DNA of 64,000 nucleotides from the NCBI GenBank assembly GCA_036925085.1, contig JAUPFP010000002.1, forward strand, positions 10,171,821 through 10,235,820, written 5' to 3'. The first letter of the stretch is position 1, and each line of letters begins with the position of its first letter. The translations under genes and the position numbers were made by a program. The stretch comes from Brachycybe producta (lineage: Eukaryota > Arthropoda > Diplopoda > Playtdesmida > Andrognathidae). Below the pieces are notes generated by a model. The model had not been told where the DNA came from. It made no database searches and saw only the letters and a list, made by a program, of their open reading frames with translations. Shown here one piece after another: positions 1-10,969 of the stretch.

Positions 1-536
1 AGAATCGTTGAAAAATCATCAAATTATATTTGTTCCAAAGTTTTAAGTGGCAAATGAAGATAGATAGATATTTTCAAGATATATCGTCTTTAAAATTAAA
101 AAAAATTTCATGCATTTTTAGAAACTAGAAAAGTTGAACGTATTTTCATGACAATATCTTTAAAAATAAACTATTTATGGCAATTTTAAAATGATGAAAT
201 TTGTTGTGTGCATCAAGTAAAGGTTAATATTTTCAAACTGACATAAAACAACGCTTGGATATATCTTCATGAAAGTTATTAAAAACTAGAATAGTAAACA
301 ATTACATTACGTTTAAAATAGTTAAAACAAAAAAATCATTTTTCCCCGCCATTAAATTATTTATTTTAAAATATGAAAATACTTCTATTGGTCTATTTGT
401 TTACTACGGTAGTTTTGTTAGTATAATTGTAATTATTTCTTTAAATTTTTTTCCAAAATGCAAAAATTATTGTAATTAGATTTTGATTTTTGCATTATGT
501 TTATAAGAACTGTGTTAATTTCTTCTTCTAAATAAG
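1..536. other. DISP1 intron with a foldback element
   Basis: I see no coding sequence here. At about 118-300 there is an AGAAACTAG-family foldback: the left arm runs from GAAACTAGAAAAGTTGAAC, and the right arm ends in ATTAAAAACTAGAATAG. The rest is AT-rich intron upstream of the first visible DISP1 exon. Confidence 0.7.
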
Positions 537-744
537 GGGGTCATCGAGAAAGTGACCTTCTCCAATTTAACAAGCGATGTCGGCGAGAACCTTACGGTTC
601 TTATGTCACCGCATCCACGTCTTCCGTCAGAAGAGGACGAACTCAAGGAGATAATGGAAATGGGAAATGGTGACTACGGAGAGTTCGAGACGAGAGAAGC
701 GGAACATCGCTTTTCGAATGAATCCGTCGATGGTTTCTTTTGCG
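537..744 (+). CDS. DISP1: DISP1 exon (first in window), luminal domain 1
   Basis: Acceptor AG at 535-536 follows a T/C-rich tract; the donor is GTAACC at 745. The exon reads on in frame as [10 protein letters not shown] and ends in GFFC with one base carried over. It encodes part of the first extracellular domain and has possible N-glycosylation sites (NLT, NES). The 3' junction is well supported because the frame joins to YAHVVFRS. The exact 5' end is less certain because the frame stays open a little upstream. Confidence 0.8.
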
Positions 745-3700
745 GTAACCCTCGTACGTTACGACAACATTTCTTGATTTCTCTGCCCTCGAGTATAGTT
801 TAAGACCAACATTTTTTATTATTATTTCAGTTGGGAATTATGCTCATGTAGTGTTTCGTTCTGTCGTCGGTGGCAACCTCTTTGAATTGAATGCATTACA
901 ATCCATGTGTGAAATCGAAGAAGAGTCTCTTCGTAACGTCCCTGATTTTTACGAATTATGCGAGACGAACAAGAGGAATCAATGTTGTCGTAGTTGGTCT
1001 TTGGGAAACTACGTTGCTTTACTTCGAAACAAGACATCGTGTCGCTCGATAACGGAAGAAGATGTTCGTGCAGTTTACAAAACGCTTAAAAAATGCTCTC
1101 GATATTATTATAGCCTTCAGTTGCAATCTGATTGCGAAGAACGGAAGTGTCGTCGTATACCGGCATCTTGCGTACGACACAACGCCGTCTACCACATGAT
1201 TCATTTCCTGATGGACACGAATTTCTTGAATCCGTCGCATTCTAACAACGAGACATTGTCTTATGCCATGGTCTTCCTTCCGATCGCTTGCTCCAGTGCT
1301 GCGCTTTCTTATTTCAAGGATCTCGAACACGTTCGAATGAATGACGGCGTGACCCAGATAGTTGCGATGGAACTAGGTTTAAAGAATGTTCTTTTCGACG
1401 AATATCTCATCAGCGATACGATATTCATCGGAATGGCCGGTGCCGTCATCATTCTCTTTATGTGGATGTACACGAGTTCATTCTTCATTACCATCATGAC
1501 GGTCATCGCAATTACTTTTTCTTTGAGCATTGCTTATTTTCTTTACACCCTCATCTTTAAGATCAAGTTCTTTCCATTCATGAACCTCTTGACTGCTGTC
1601 ATCATCATCGGTAAAGTGTTGATTGGTGGCTCTGTTTTTTTTATTGTTGGTTGTGGCGAGAAATGTTTTTTTTAAAACTTTGTTTGTTTTTTAGGTATCG
1701 GTGCCGACGATGCTTTTATTTATTGTAAAGTTTGGGCTTGTGCCAAATCGGAAAAGAACAATGGCACTTTGGTCAAGCTTGTCAACGATACTCTTCGTCA
1801 TGCTACGCTGTCGATGTTTGTCACGAGCTTGACGACTGCTGCGGCTTTTTATGCTAGTTATGTCAGTAGTATCACAGCGATTCGGTGTTTCAGGTGAAAA
1901 CATTTTATTATTCAGTTTTAGGGTTGAAACAAACACAGAGAGGCTACTTTTTTGGTGGTCGATTTCGACAGCAAAAGGAAGTTTGGTTGTCGCCAACATC
2001 GGCCACTTTGAATCTTTCCAATAAAAAATTACATTGTAATCATCTGCAGCTTTTATTTTGCAGTCGAAATCGATCACCAAAATCGGTCTTTTGTGCCAAG
2101 GGCCATAGCATTTCTCAAAGTAATTAAATTATTAAGGTGGCTGAATAGAGATTTATTGTTTTTTGTCTCCCTGGGCGGCGTCACTGCAGTGGCGAATGGC
2201 ACAAGCAGCATTAAAAGAGAAACTTGAAAAGTGTTTTAAAAACTAGAAGAGCATATCAATCATGTACGTGGTTGACATCTTTTAAAATAAGCATTTTATG
2301 TCAGCAGGTGATATTTAAAATGTTCTTTATAAAAAAAAAAGTTTATTTTGAAAGTTATCATCATGAAAACACTATTTAAGCGATTCAGCTACTTTTCTAG
2401 TTTTTAAGTGTTGCTATTCTGAAACGCAGAATAACCAGAGTTCGAAAAATTGTGAAATATTTATATATCTTGAAGCTTTTTGGGACTTAAGGGTTCATTT
2501 TAGACATCCTGAGGTATTTTAACGACATTTGAAATGCAAAAATGATATTTTGTCATTTATGTACTTATTTGCTTCTAAGAAATGGCAAAAGTCCTGCTTT
2601 TTTATGTTTGTTGTTAGTATATTTACTAACTGTTTATTCGTTTGTTTAATTTTTGACAGTGTTTTTGCCGGCACGACAGTTTTAGCAAACTTCTTCCTAA
2701 CAGTTACGTGGCTTCCAGCAACTGTGGTGATAGCTGAGAAGTGGTGCTCTTCGAACCTCTGCATCTGTATTCCTCCTTTCGGTCTCTACGCACCACAGTT
2801 GCAAAGACACAGATATTGTTCCAAGCTTTGTAATGCGCTTTGGAAACTTCATTACCACTTTACGGATTGGTCTCGTATCTTCTTCGAGAAGATCTTACCA
2901 TGTATAGTTATCAAACCGCGGTATCTTTGGGTTGTTCTTCTTGGTTTTCTCGCAGTCGGTGGTGTCGTCTCCATATTTTATTCTCCGAGACTTCACCTTC
3001 CGGACTCTGCAGAGTTTCAGATCTTTGCTTCTGACCATCCGTTCGAACAGTACGATCTCGTTTTCAAAGATCTTTTTTGGTTCGAGAAAGTGAAGAAAGT
3101 GGATACGCTTTCGAAATTACCCATTCGTATCGTTTGGGGCGTTAAGCCTATCGATAACGGCAATTACATGAACCCTCACGATAAGGGTAGTCTCGTATTC
3201 GACGATACGTTCAATATGGCGACTCCGGCTTCGCAGTTGTGGCTCCTTCAGTTCTGTCGTAGTCTTCGTAACCAGTCTTTTTATCAGCCCATGTGGGGAC
3301 CTCTCGTACCCAATTGTTTCATCGAAACGTTTATGTCTTGGATGGACAGACGTTGCGACGATACTTTTTTGGACCACAATCGTTCTCCTTGTTGCGAACT
3401 TTCTCATTTTCCTTACACTGAGGCTGTGTTTAACATTTGTATCAAGAAAGCCATGAACGTTTTATATGCAACTCCTGCGTTATATTTTATACCCGGAGTC
3501 GCCGGTCCTCGTTTCTCAAAGGACACCGGTCGCATCAAAGCGATGGTCATCGAATATGATAGCAAATATTCCTTTACTTTCTCTTACAGTGAAATGTACG
3601 AGTTTGTAACGCACGTCGAAAGTTGGGTGAGCGAGCAGATGGCTACTGCTCCACCCGGAATGAGGAACGGTTGGTTCATTAGTTTCGTGAACACCTTCGA

Positions 3701-4637
3701 CCTTCAGGATAGTTTGGCCCACGGCACGGTGATTGCCATCGGAGTTGCGATGGCCATTTCGTTTGTCGTTCTTTTTCTTACAACTCTGAACCTCTTGATT
3801 ACTATTTACGCCATAATCACAATCGCTTGCATTATTTTTGTCACCGTAGGATCTTTAGTTCTTCTCGGATGGAAGTTAAATATGTTGGAATCTGTTACGG
3901 TTTCGGTCGCAATCGGTCTTGCGGTCGATTTCACTCTTCATTACGGTGTCGTCTACAAGTTGTCTACCGAAGAGGATCGAGAGTCATCGGTCATCTTCTC
4001 GATCGCTCGAATGGGAAGTCCGATAGCTATGGCGGCCTTCACGACGTTCCTCGCCGGACTCTTTATGCTTCCTTCAAACGTTCTTGGTTATATTCAGATC
4101 GGGACGTTTGTCATGATTGTCATGACGACAAGTTGGATCTATTCGACTCTCTTCTTCCAATCTCTTCTGAGGCTTCTTGGGCCACAGAAACAGTTCGGAC
4201 AATTTCATTATCCGAGCCTTGACTGTTGCCTGTCCTCGTCGACGCACGTAGATAAAACTGTGTACAGTTACGCTCTTTCGGAGTCTACGATGTCCACATC
4301 GAGTATCGGATTTCCGGCTCAGAGCAATCCAAACGAGAGCCACGAGTTAGAGCCACTCACTGTCCTGGGCAAACTGCCCGACAGACTGACCGTAGGTAGC
4401 CACCGTTATTTGAAGCATAAGGTGGCGTCACATTCCAAAGGAGGTGTGAGGCAACGGTCCGGAAGTCTGTCTGTTGTAGGGTGTGACGGAGAACCTAGTC
4501 TCGCTATACGTGCTTCTCGTAAAGTGAGCTTGCCGATAGTGAACATTGATCCCAGTCCGAGACACGTGAGTATCGCCACAAGTTCGACCACGATTGTGTT
4601 CTCCGATGAAGGAGATCGAGATCCAGGCTGCGTTTGA
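537..4637 (+). CDS. DISP1: Dispatched (DISP1-like) RND transporter, 3' part of gene
   Basis: Dispatched is a 12-pass membrane protein of the RND/Patched family with a sterol-sensing region. It releases cholesterol-modified Hedgehog from producing cells. Four exons (537-744, 831-1610, 1695-1893, 2660-4637) join in frame to give 1054 residues plus stop. Residues I recognise from the family include the luminal CC-SWSLGNY segment, the TM4 motif GIGADDAF (exon junction 1610/1695), the [19 protein letters not shown] stretch, [17 protein letters not shown] before the second half, and the TM10 motif [14 protein letters not shown]. The acidic residues of the TM4 and TM10 motifs are those that relay ions in RND pumps. 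The start and first membrane segment lie left of the window. After the last membrane segment the cytoplasmic tail is about 150 residues, much shorter than in human DISP1. Homology is certain; orthology to DISP1 rather than DISP2/3 is likely from the GADD motif and overall similarity. Confidence 0.95.
831..1610 (+). CDS. DISP1: DISP1 exon, luminal domain 1 to TM4
   Basis: The acceptor is TTATTTCAG ending at 830 and the donor is GTAAAG at 1611. The encoded stretch carries the conserved cysteine-rich luminal segment ([14 protein letters not shown], then a second Cys cluster) and the first sterol-sensing membrane helices. The exon ends inside TM4, just before GADD. Confidence 0.93.
1695..1893 (+). 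CDS. DISP1: DISP1 exon, TM4 GADD motif to TM5-6
   Basis: The acceptor is TTTTTTAG ending at 1694 and the donor is GTGAAA at 1894. The exon begins by completing G-IGADDAF, the acidic TM4 motif of Dispatched proteins, and continues through [19 protein letters not shown] and ITAIRCF, which are nearly identical in vertebrate DISP1. Confidence 0.94.
1894..2659 (+). repeat. DISP1 intron packed with three foldback/MITE fragments
   Basis: The other two DISP1 introns here are 84-86 bp, but this one is 766 bp because of insertions. It holds a hairpin element with arms near 1944-1976 and 2058-2092 (arm core GGTCGATTTCGAC). It also holds a single TTAA-family end, TTAAGGTGGCTGAATAG at 2132, whose partner end is missing, and a foldback at about 2195-2450 of the AGAAACTAG family. 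The acceptor is TTTTTGACAG ending at 2659. Confidence 0.8.
2660..4637 (+). CDS. DISP1: DISP1 terminal exon, TM6 to C-terminal tail
   Basis: The first base completes AGT (Ser) from the previous exon, giving ITAIRCF-SVFAGTT. The open frame continues upstream into the intron to 2529, but that part has no family similarity and is not coding. The exon covers luminal domain 2 ([15 protein letters not shown], the Cys-rich [15 protein letters not shown] region, GPRFSKD), TM7-TM12 with the acidic TM10 motif near 3909-3947, and a tail ending at TGA 4635-4637. Confidence 0.95.
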
Positions 4638-6741
4638 CGTTGCGAATCGGGTCTTCCGCTTTGCATACTTGGATGCTTGTTAAAAGTTCAAAGTTTCGAG
4701 ATGCTTTGTGCAAGTCAATCGAAATTTGAATTTTTTTTTTTTTGCTTTGTACTTCCTTTTTAAGTATGTCACATTTAAATAACGGAGACATAACGTTTAT
4801 TATGGAACTTAATTTTTGATTTTTTTACTCCCCATATTTGAACAAATTTTTATGTAAATCAATTTCAGCGTTTATTTAAAATTTAATTATTATTAGTTCA
4901 GGAAGAGGCTTGTGTGAGCGTCAATGCTAGTAAATTTGATTCTATGGCATAGTTTTCATTTAATTTGTATAATTAGTATTAGTATAATTAAGAATCTTAA
5001 CTAAAATCGTAATTTAAATAACAAATCATTTCAATATATTTTTAAAAAAAATATTGATTATTTAAATAATATAAACTTCATTTAAATAAATTTTATTTTA
5101 TTTAAATTAATTTCAAACCAATTTCATTAAGGAAATTAATTTAAATAATAGAAATTGATTTAAATTTTATTTTATTTAAATTAATTTCAAATCAATTTCA
5201 TTAAAGAAATTATTTAAAAAAAAGTGATTTACATAAAAGAAATTGGTTTAAATGAAAACAGTTTTTTTAATCCTGATTTTTTTCGAACCCTTGTCGCGTC
5301 ATGCCTAAAAGTAATGTTCAAAGTAATATTTTGTGTTCTAGCTTTATCGTATGGACTTTAGAAATGTCCCTTCGAGAACATAACAAAGATTTACATAATT
5401 TTCATTTTTAGGTATTTTACCATCGTCATTTTCATCATTTTTTTGTTTTCTCGCTCTCTGAAGTCTCTTCCTTCCTTTTCCATTTAATTAAATCCCGATG
5501 GAGGAACCCAATTTTATCCCTCCGTACACGTATATACGTTAATGTATATAATTATACTTATATATTGAGTAAGTATGGTAATTGTATACCGCTGTGTAAA
5601 TTTTGTATACAAATGAATGTTTTGTATAGACTAGAAGAAATTTTAACACGAAAAGTCATGGGCATTATTAAGTTTGTGTGTCGAGGGAAAAACGCAAAAG
5701 GTAAATTACTGTTGGGGAGGGGGTGTTGGCCAAGTTCTCGCAATATTATGGTTTAGTTTCTTTTTTTTGATCTCCTGGGTTTTTGCTTTTTTTTTTTTTT
5801 TAACAAACGTAACAAAATAGACTACAGACACACCCATGTTTCAATTGACTTCATGGTTATGAAATTATTTTTTTTTTGAGATTCATTGTTGGCATTTACG
5901 TAAAACAGAACCGTAACTAGCTCATTTTTACAACCGAGGCAAGAATAAAACTGGCGTATTCCTTAGTATTATCATTTTAGTTATTTTACGTATCCTTTTC
6001 TGCAGTCTTGGAAATTGCGTTCGAAGCAAAAACTGGCGCATCCGTGTCCTGAGCTTTGCGCCCGAGACAGGTGCCTCACTCGCCTTGTCCTAGTTACAGC
6101 TGTGAGGTGCACCTTTCGTTTACGCTCGTGTATCTTCTTAAACAATGTAATTTGTAACATTCAAATGCAACTGCATAAGTTTTGTCGAAATTCATACGAT
6201 AAAATGAGGGGGAAAAAGGATTTGAAATATATATTTCATGTTGGTTTATGATTGAGATTTAACTTAAAGAAGGTTTTATTGGAAACTTTTGAAAGTTTCG
6301 CATTTTTTTTTAAATTTTATTTATTCGTATTCGTGAATACGTAAAACTCAGGATATTCAACTTTTAAGTTCTTGTTCTGAATATGAATATCTCTTGAGAT
6401 TAAACCCGTTCTTCTTGTTGTGTTGTTAAGTTTTTAACTAGTTAGTATTACGGTTACATATAGGTCCAAATACGAGACTTACGACCATATTATAAAAAGT
6501 TACTTAAGCCAAAGTGAAACTTAAACAAAGCTAAACTTTAAAAAAACACCATAGACTTACTAGAAAAGGTTTTGTATTGCGTCATTGGTTTAAGCTTAAC
6601 TTTATTTTAAGCAACGTTTTTGAATATGGGGATTAAACTCAGCACTTGAGCTTTCAACTTTTAAACCCTCTAAATAAGGTACCAAAATTTTCCTATGTTG
6701 AAACCCTGTTGAAGAGAGTTTGAGTTGCTGTTCACGTAGTA
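4638..6741. other. Intergenic, DISP1 3' flank
   Basis: This contains the DISP1 3' UTR, whose end I cannot fix. An AT-rich block at about 5031-5260 is made of repeated TTTAAATTAATTTCAAA-type segments that can pair with each other. I see no gene in the remainder. Confidence 0.5.
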
Positions 6742-6889
6742 CAGTAGAATCTCTTATTATCCGGATCAAGGTAATCCATAATTCCGGGTAATTCGAGCCG
6801 ACTTTTAAGTTTTTTTTTTACTTTTAATCCGGACTTTCAGTAATCCGGATCAGGATCATTATTTAGTCTGGATAATTGAGATTCTACTC
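6742..6889. mobile_element. pogo/Tc1-like MITE
   Basis: The ends are inverted repeats: CAGTAGAATCTCTTATTATC on the left, and on the right a sequence reading GATAATTGAGATTCTACT. TA dinucleotides flank both sides (6740-6741 and 6890-6891). At 148 bp with no ORF it is non-autonomous. The CAGTAGAA-type end and TA duplication are typical of pogo/Tigger-like elements. Confidence 0.75.
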
Positions 6890-7288
6890 TATTAAGTTTG
6901 GGCCTTAATCACATAAGGTGATGAATAATGATTTTCATTGTTCTCTTAATTTACAAGTATTTTAATATTTTTTCAAATGTTTTTGTTTTTTTATATATTA
7001 TAAAGGTTCTTCTCTTTACCCACCAAGTGAATTGTGATAATTTTATCAAATGTTTCCTTTTTTGTATTATTATTATTATTATTCTTAAAGGACCACAATG
7101 TTTGAAAATTATTTGGTGTTTTATTGATTATGTAATTTTAGTAGAAGAGATTATTTTTCTCAATGTTTGACGAAGAAGTGGTTTCTTTTTTTGTGATAGG
7201 AAATGAATAAAGTTATAAAGTAATTTTTACAGAATTTTTCTGTAATTTCTCTTATTATAGAAGGTCTTAAAACTATTATTTAATTATG

Positions 7289-7585
7289 GGTCAGATTTTT
7301 ATGCAAATTTTTCTTAATTTGTGGGCTCAAGTACCAATTGTGAAATAATCATCATCATTAAAGTTAACTGCAATTACGCTGTTTTTAATTTTAAAAAAAT
7401 GTCTGGTTAGAAGCTAGATGTCTTGGTTACTATCAGTTGTCAACTAGAAAGTTCATAGCCTCTAACCAATGTTTTTGATTGAAAAAACAACCATAATTGT
7501 TTGTTAATCTAAAAGGGATTGTTACTTCACAGGCGGCCCTTGGGTCCCAGATTGTGAAACATTTGTTTGAATTTGCATAAAAATC
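7289..7585. repeat. Foldback element, TTTTTATGCAAATTT arms
   Basis: The left end is AGATTTTTATGCAAATTTTT and the right end is GAATTTGCATAAAAATCC. Both arms also carry the CTCAAGTACCAATTGTGAA / TTACTTCACA subterminal sequence. Two relatives are at 18321-18607 and 18670-18992. Confidence 0.7.
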
Positions 7586-7731
7586 CTACACCTAGTTATT
7601 TATATAATCCTTAATTTATTTTACTAGATAAAACTTATGTTATCTTTGAGAAATTTGTTAATTTTTTTTTAAATTTTAAGTTGTTTCCATTCATTTATTG
7701 CAAAGTTGGACTCTTAATTTAAAAAAAAAAA

Positions 7732-8025
7732 ATGTCGGCCCTAAAAACAAAAGTGGGCTATCTGAAAAAAAAAATGTCGGCCCTAAAAACAAAAGTGGGC
7801 TATCTGAAAAAAAAAATGTCGGCCCTAAAAACAAAAGTGGGCTATCTGAAAAAAAAATGTCGGCCCTAAAAACAAAAGTGGGCTATCTGAAAAAAAAAAT
7901 GTCGGCCCTAAAAACAAAAGTGGGCTATCTGAAAAAAAAAATGTCGGCCCTAAAAACAAAAGTGGGCTATCTGAAAAAAAAAATGTCGGCCCTAAAAACA
8001 AAAGTGGGCTTTCTGAAAAAAAATG
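7732..8025 (+). repeat. 42-bp tandem array, seven units
   Basis: The unit begins ATGTCGGCCCTAAAAACAAA, continues AGTGGGCTATCTG and ends in an A-run of 7-10. The units are nearly identical and differ mainly in A-run length. The repeat stays open in at least one frame on each strand, giving a lysine-rich pseudo-protein. The frame shifts between units as the A-run changes, so I regard it as non-coding. Confidence 0.9.
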
Positions 8026-8261
8026 CCAGACTGGCCCAATAAGCCCAGTCCGTCCTCTATTCATAACAAACAAATTCCATAATATTTATCAATCATGAAA
8101 TTTCTCAATTTATTGTTCATTTAGATTCTGTTTGATAATCGTCATCTTTTCGTAACTTAACACGAAACATAATTCGTAATTAAATTAACCATTAATCTCA
8201 CCAGAAAAGGTAAGATAAACTTTTTTGAAATTTTATTTGAAACCAATTATTAGTTTAACAT

Positions 8262-8284
8262 TCTCTCTCTCTCTCTCTCTCTCT
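8262..8284. repeat. (TC)n microsatellite
   Basis: A simple CT dinucleotide run follows TTAACATT. Similar runs occur at 18223-18258 (GA) and 24150-24184 (TC). Confidence 0.85.
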
Positions 8285-8642
8285 TTTTTGTTATCAGACA
8301 TTTCTTGACTAGTTTTTCTTCTTCTAACAATTATGTTCAATAATATCGACATTATACATTAATATAAACAGCATTTTATAAACACAACTTCAAAGATTAT
8401 ATATATTTTTTTTGTATCGTAAATTAGATCTATCACGATAATTTTGATATCGATTTTTTTTAAAATCTATTGAGCAACATAAAAAAGGTTTTTCTCTTAG
8501 AACTCTGCATATTTCTTTACATTGAATTAAAATCATACAACTTTATGAATAACTAAATACAACAAAAGTAAAACAAAAGAAAAATATATAAAGAAGGAAA
8601 GAAATAATGTCAAAAAAAAACCGTTCATTCATTTCTAATATT

Positions 8643-9095
8643 AGGCCGGATTCCCAACAAGCTGACAAAAATGCAGCATCAGTTCCAGACAAAAACACAA
8701 CAAATATGTCAGAAAAAGCAGACTCTGAAAACAAAACAAAAAAAAACTGAAACATCTGGCAGCAATACTCATGACAAACAAACAACAAATTTGTGACACA
8801 ACAATGTTGTTTTTATTTTTGTTTCTATAACTGTCCTATGTAAACTATGCAACTGTTCTGTTGTTGTTTTAATACTAACTGTCCACATGGCACAGTGTTG
8901 ACAAAAATGTTGCGTAATACCGAGACAAAACACAAATCTTTTGATGATTACTGACTTACGACGGGACATGTAAATGTTTGTAAAATTGCAGACAAAACAA
9001 AACACAAAAGTCGCAGAAATGTTCTAGAATTGTCGCCAATTTGTCTCGAAACACGGGAGTTTCTGTTTTGTCAGCTTGATGTGAATCCAGCTTTA
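8643..9095. mobile_element. ~450-bp foldback MITE (AAGCTGACA ends)
   Basis: The left end is GGCCGGATTCCCAACAAGCT followed by GACAAAA; the right end is TTTTGTCAGCTTGATGTGAA followed by TCCAGC. The body is rich in GACAAAACA in both orientations, and the arms pair over most of their length. A second copy is at 50535-50985. Confidence 0.8.
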
Positions 9096-10029
9096 TATTT
9101 CAGTTTCACCAAATTATACAGTTTGGGTCTCTTAAGAGTATTGTTGTGATTAGTCATTGAAATAATTTTAAAAATTGCAATGAATTCCACCAAAAACGGT
9201 TACAAAAGTAATTTTCTTTCATTTTAACGGTTTGAATTGGCATCAGTGAGTAATGATATTCCATAACCTATTTGTCACCTCTAAACAGGGTTCCAACATA
9301 AAAAAATCTTATTTTAGTGAGTGTAATGAAAGAATTTTTTGTGTGTTGGAGATTTTCTTTTGAGAGTTCAAGTTGAAGCTCAAGGACCACCAACTCCCCT
9401 TTTTTGAATTTGGATCTGGATCTGAATCTGAATAAATACTCTGCAAGCAGCTCAATTGGCCTGTGGCAGAGGGACTTCATAGTCCCTTCTTAGGCACTTG
9501 AACTTCAAGTTTTGAAACCTTCAGAACTGTTCCAAGAATGCACAATAAAATTATGATTTTTCTATGTTGAAACCTACTCATAGAGGGTTTTTTTCCTTCT
9601 TGAATTTAGAACAAAAAAACAGAACTTTTCAACATTTTATTGAACCTTTAACAATTTTATCATCTTTTTGTGATCTTCATTGTTTTCTATGATGAAACAA
9701 TTTCAAGTTACTAACATTCAAAGAGTTGACTGACACTTAAAAAGTGTAAACTTTCTTCATAAGTTCAACTTAATCAGTGAAACTAACGTTTGTTTGTAAA
9801 CGGAGACAATTAAGTCAAAATTTGACAGTTTTCCAAACTGCAAACTAACGAATTGTATTTTACAAAAAAAAATCTCTTATAGTAGCTACTCACTATGGAC
9901 AGTTATGTCTTGTGTCATGTTTTAAGCTTAGCTTTATTTTTAAAAGCAACGTTGTAAAAGTAAGACTTCATTTTGCACTATGTTGTAAAAAGTGTCAAAA
10001 ATGAAAAATTTCTTTAACTTTGCAATACG

Positions 10030-10267
10030 TTAAGGGTGTTTCACAGACGAGCAACATTTAGTGGTCGAGATGGACTGCAAATAGTGGTTGGCGTGTGGCT
10101 GAAACCGACCACTGGAATCGATGCTATACAACCACGTTTTCCGGTTCATTCAACTATATGTGGACGAACTGCTCAGTCGACTGGAGTGGTCAGTTTTGGC
10201 CACACGCCAACCACTTTTTACACTCCATCTCGACCACTAAAAGTCGCTCGTCTATGAACACCATTAA
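10030..10267. mobile_element. TTAA-bounded foldback MITE, 238 bp
   Basis: TTAA lies at both ends (10030-10033 and 10264-10267). The inverted arms run from GGGTGTTTCACAGACGAGC and contain GTGGTCGAGATGGA on the left and TCCATCTCGACCAC on the right, with a further inner pair GTTGGCGTGTGGC / GCCACACGCCAAC. The arms resemble the hairpins at 1944-2092 and about 38800-38965. Short ORFs in it are by-products. Confidence 0.8.
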
Positions 10268-10468
10268 TATCTTCATAAAAAACATTTTCTTCTAATCAAA
10301 ATATACATAAAAAGAGGCTCATTTATAACAATATAATCTCGACTAGCTAAATTATGACAAAAAACGAATCTATTTATAATAGTTTTTTGAGCTTGAATAT
10401 TATCGTAAAATTACGAGAGAAAAGAGCTGCCGATGAAAGAACACGAAAAGAAAAAAAAGGGGGGATAT

Positions 10469-10702
10469 TTATGATATGGAGCAGAGCGAAAGAGCCGAAT
10501 CTTCATCTTCGTTCGTACGATGCGAAGAGAACTTTGCGAAACACATCGCTTCCATCCACTTTGTACGTTTTACATCGTCCTCGGACTGAATGTAATAAAC
10601 TCTGTGTCCCGATTTGGGTTCGATACAGAACGCAAATTCTTTACCGTCCTTATCAGCTTCACGAATTCTCGCTCCGTCCAACGAAATCTTTCCGGACAAC
10701 TT
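10469..10702 (-). CDS. PH-domain protein exon 2
   Basis: The acceptor (minus strand) is TTTTCTTCAG just before AAGTTGTCC, and the stop is TAA at 10471-10469. It holds PH strands beta3-beta7 and the closing helix with its Trp. Confidence 0.82.
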   Translation of the reverse strand, partial: KLSGKISLDGARIREADKDGKEFAFCIEPKSGHRVYYIQSEDDVKRTKWMEAMCFAKFSSHRTNEDEDSALSLCSIS

Positions 10703-10969
10703 CTGAAGAAAAGAAAAACAATCTGAAATTTAGTAACGAATCTGAAATTTATTAACTTAGATTAGAACAGATACTGTTTCTGATGTTCCATAACGGAGGC
10801 TCGTTTTTTCCAGTAAAAACCATCGTTTTTTCCATTTTTTCGAGAATCTGGCTCTTAGAAAAAGCCAACCACTCAGTCTGTTGTCCACTTTCGTGTCGTC
10901 ATCAATGGTCAATAACAAATTTTGACATTTTTCGTGTTCATTTACGTCGTTTTCGCCGTTCTCGATCAT
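10469..10969 (-). CDS. Small single PH-domain protein, 142 aa
   Basis: Two exons on the minus strand join in phase 0. Exon 1 (10969-10775) starts MIENGENDVNEHEK and carries the first PH strands, LSGWLFLRARFSKKWKKRWF. Exon 2 (10702-10469) continues KLSGKISLDGARIREADKDG, then FCIEPKSGHRVYYIQSEDD and the C-terminal PH helix with the invariant Trp (RTKWMEAM), and ends EDSALSLCSIS. The basic cluster KKWKKRW in the beta1-beta2 region is where PH domains bind phosphoinositides. Almost the whole protein is the domain. The frame is open upstream of this Met, so a longer N-terminus or an extra 5' exon is possible. It lies divergently upstream of the kinase gene. I recognise the fold, not the family. 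Confidence 0.8.
10775..10969 (-). CDS. PH-domain protein exon 1
   Basis: The candidate start ATG is at 10969-10967 and the donor GTATCT follows 10775. It holds a short acidic leader and PH strands beta1-beta2. The intron is 72 bp. Confidence 0.75.

Noticed and set aside
2529..2659. N-terminal extension of the large DISP1 ORF
   Set aside because: Part of the intron; similarity to Dispatched begins exactly at the acceptor ending at 2659.
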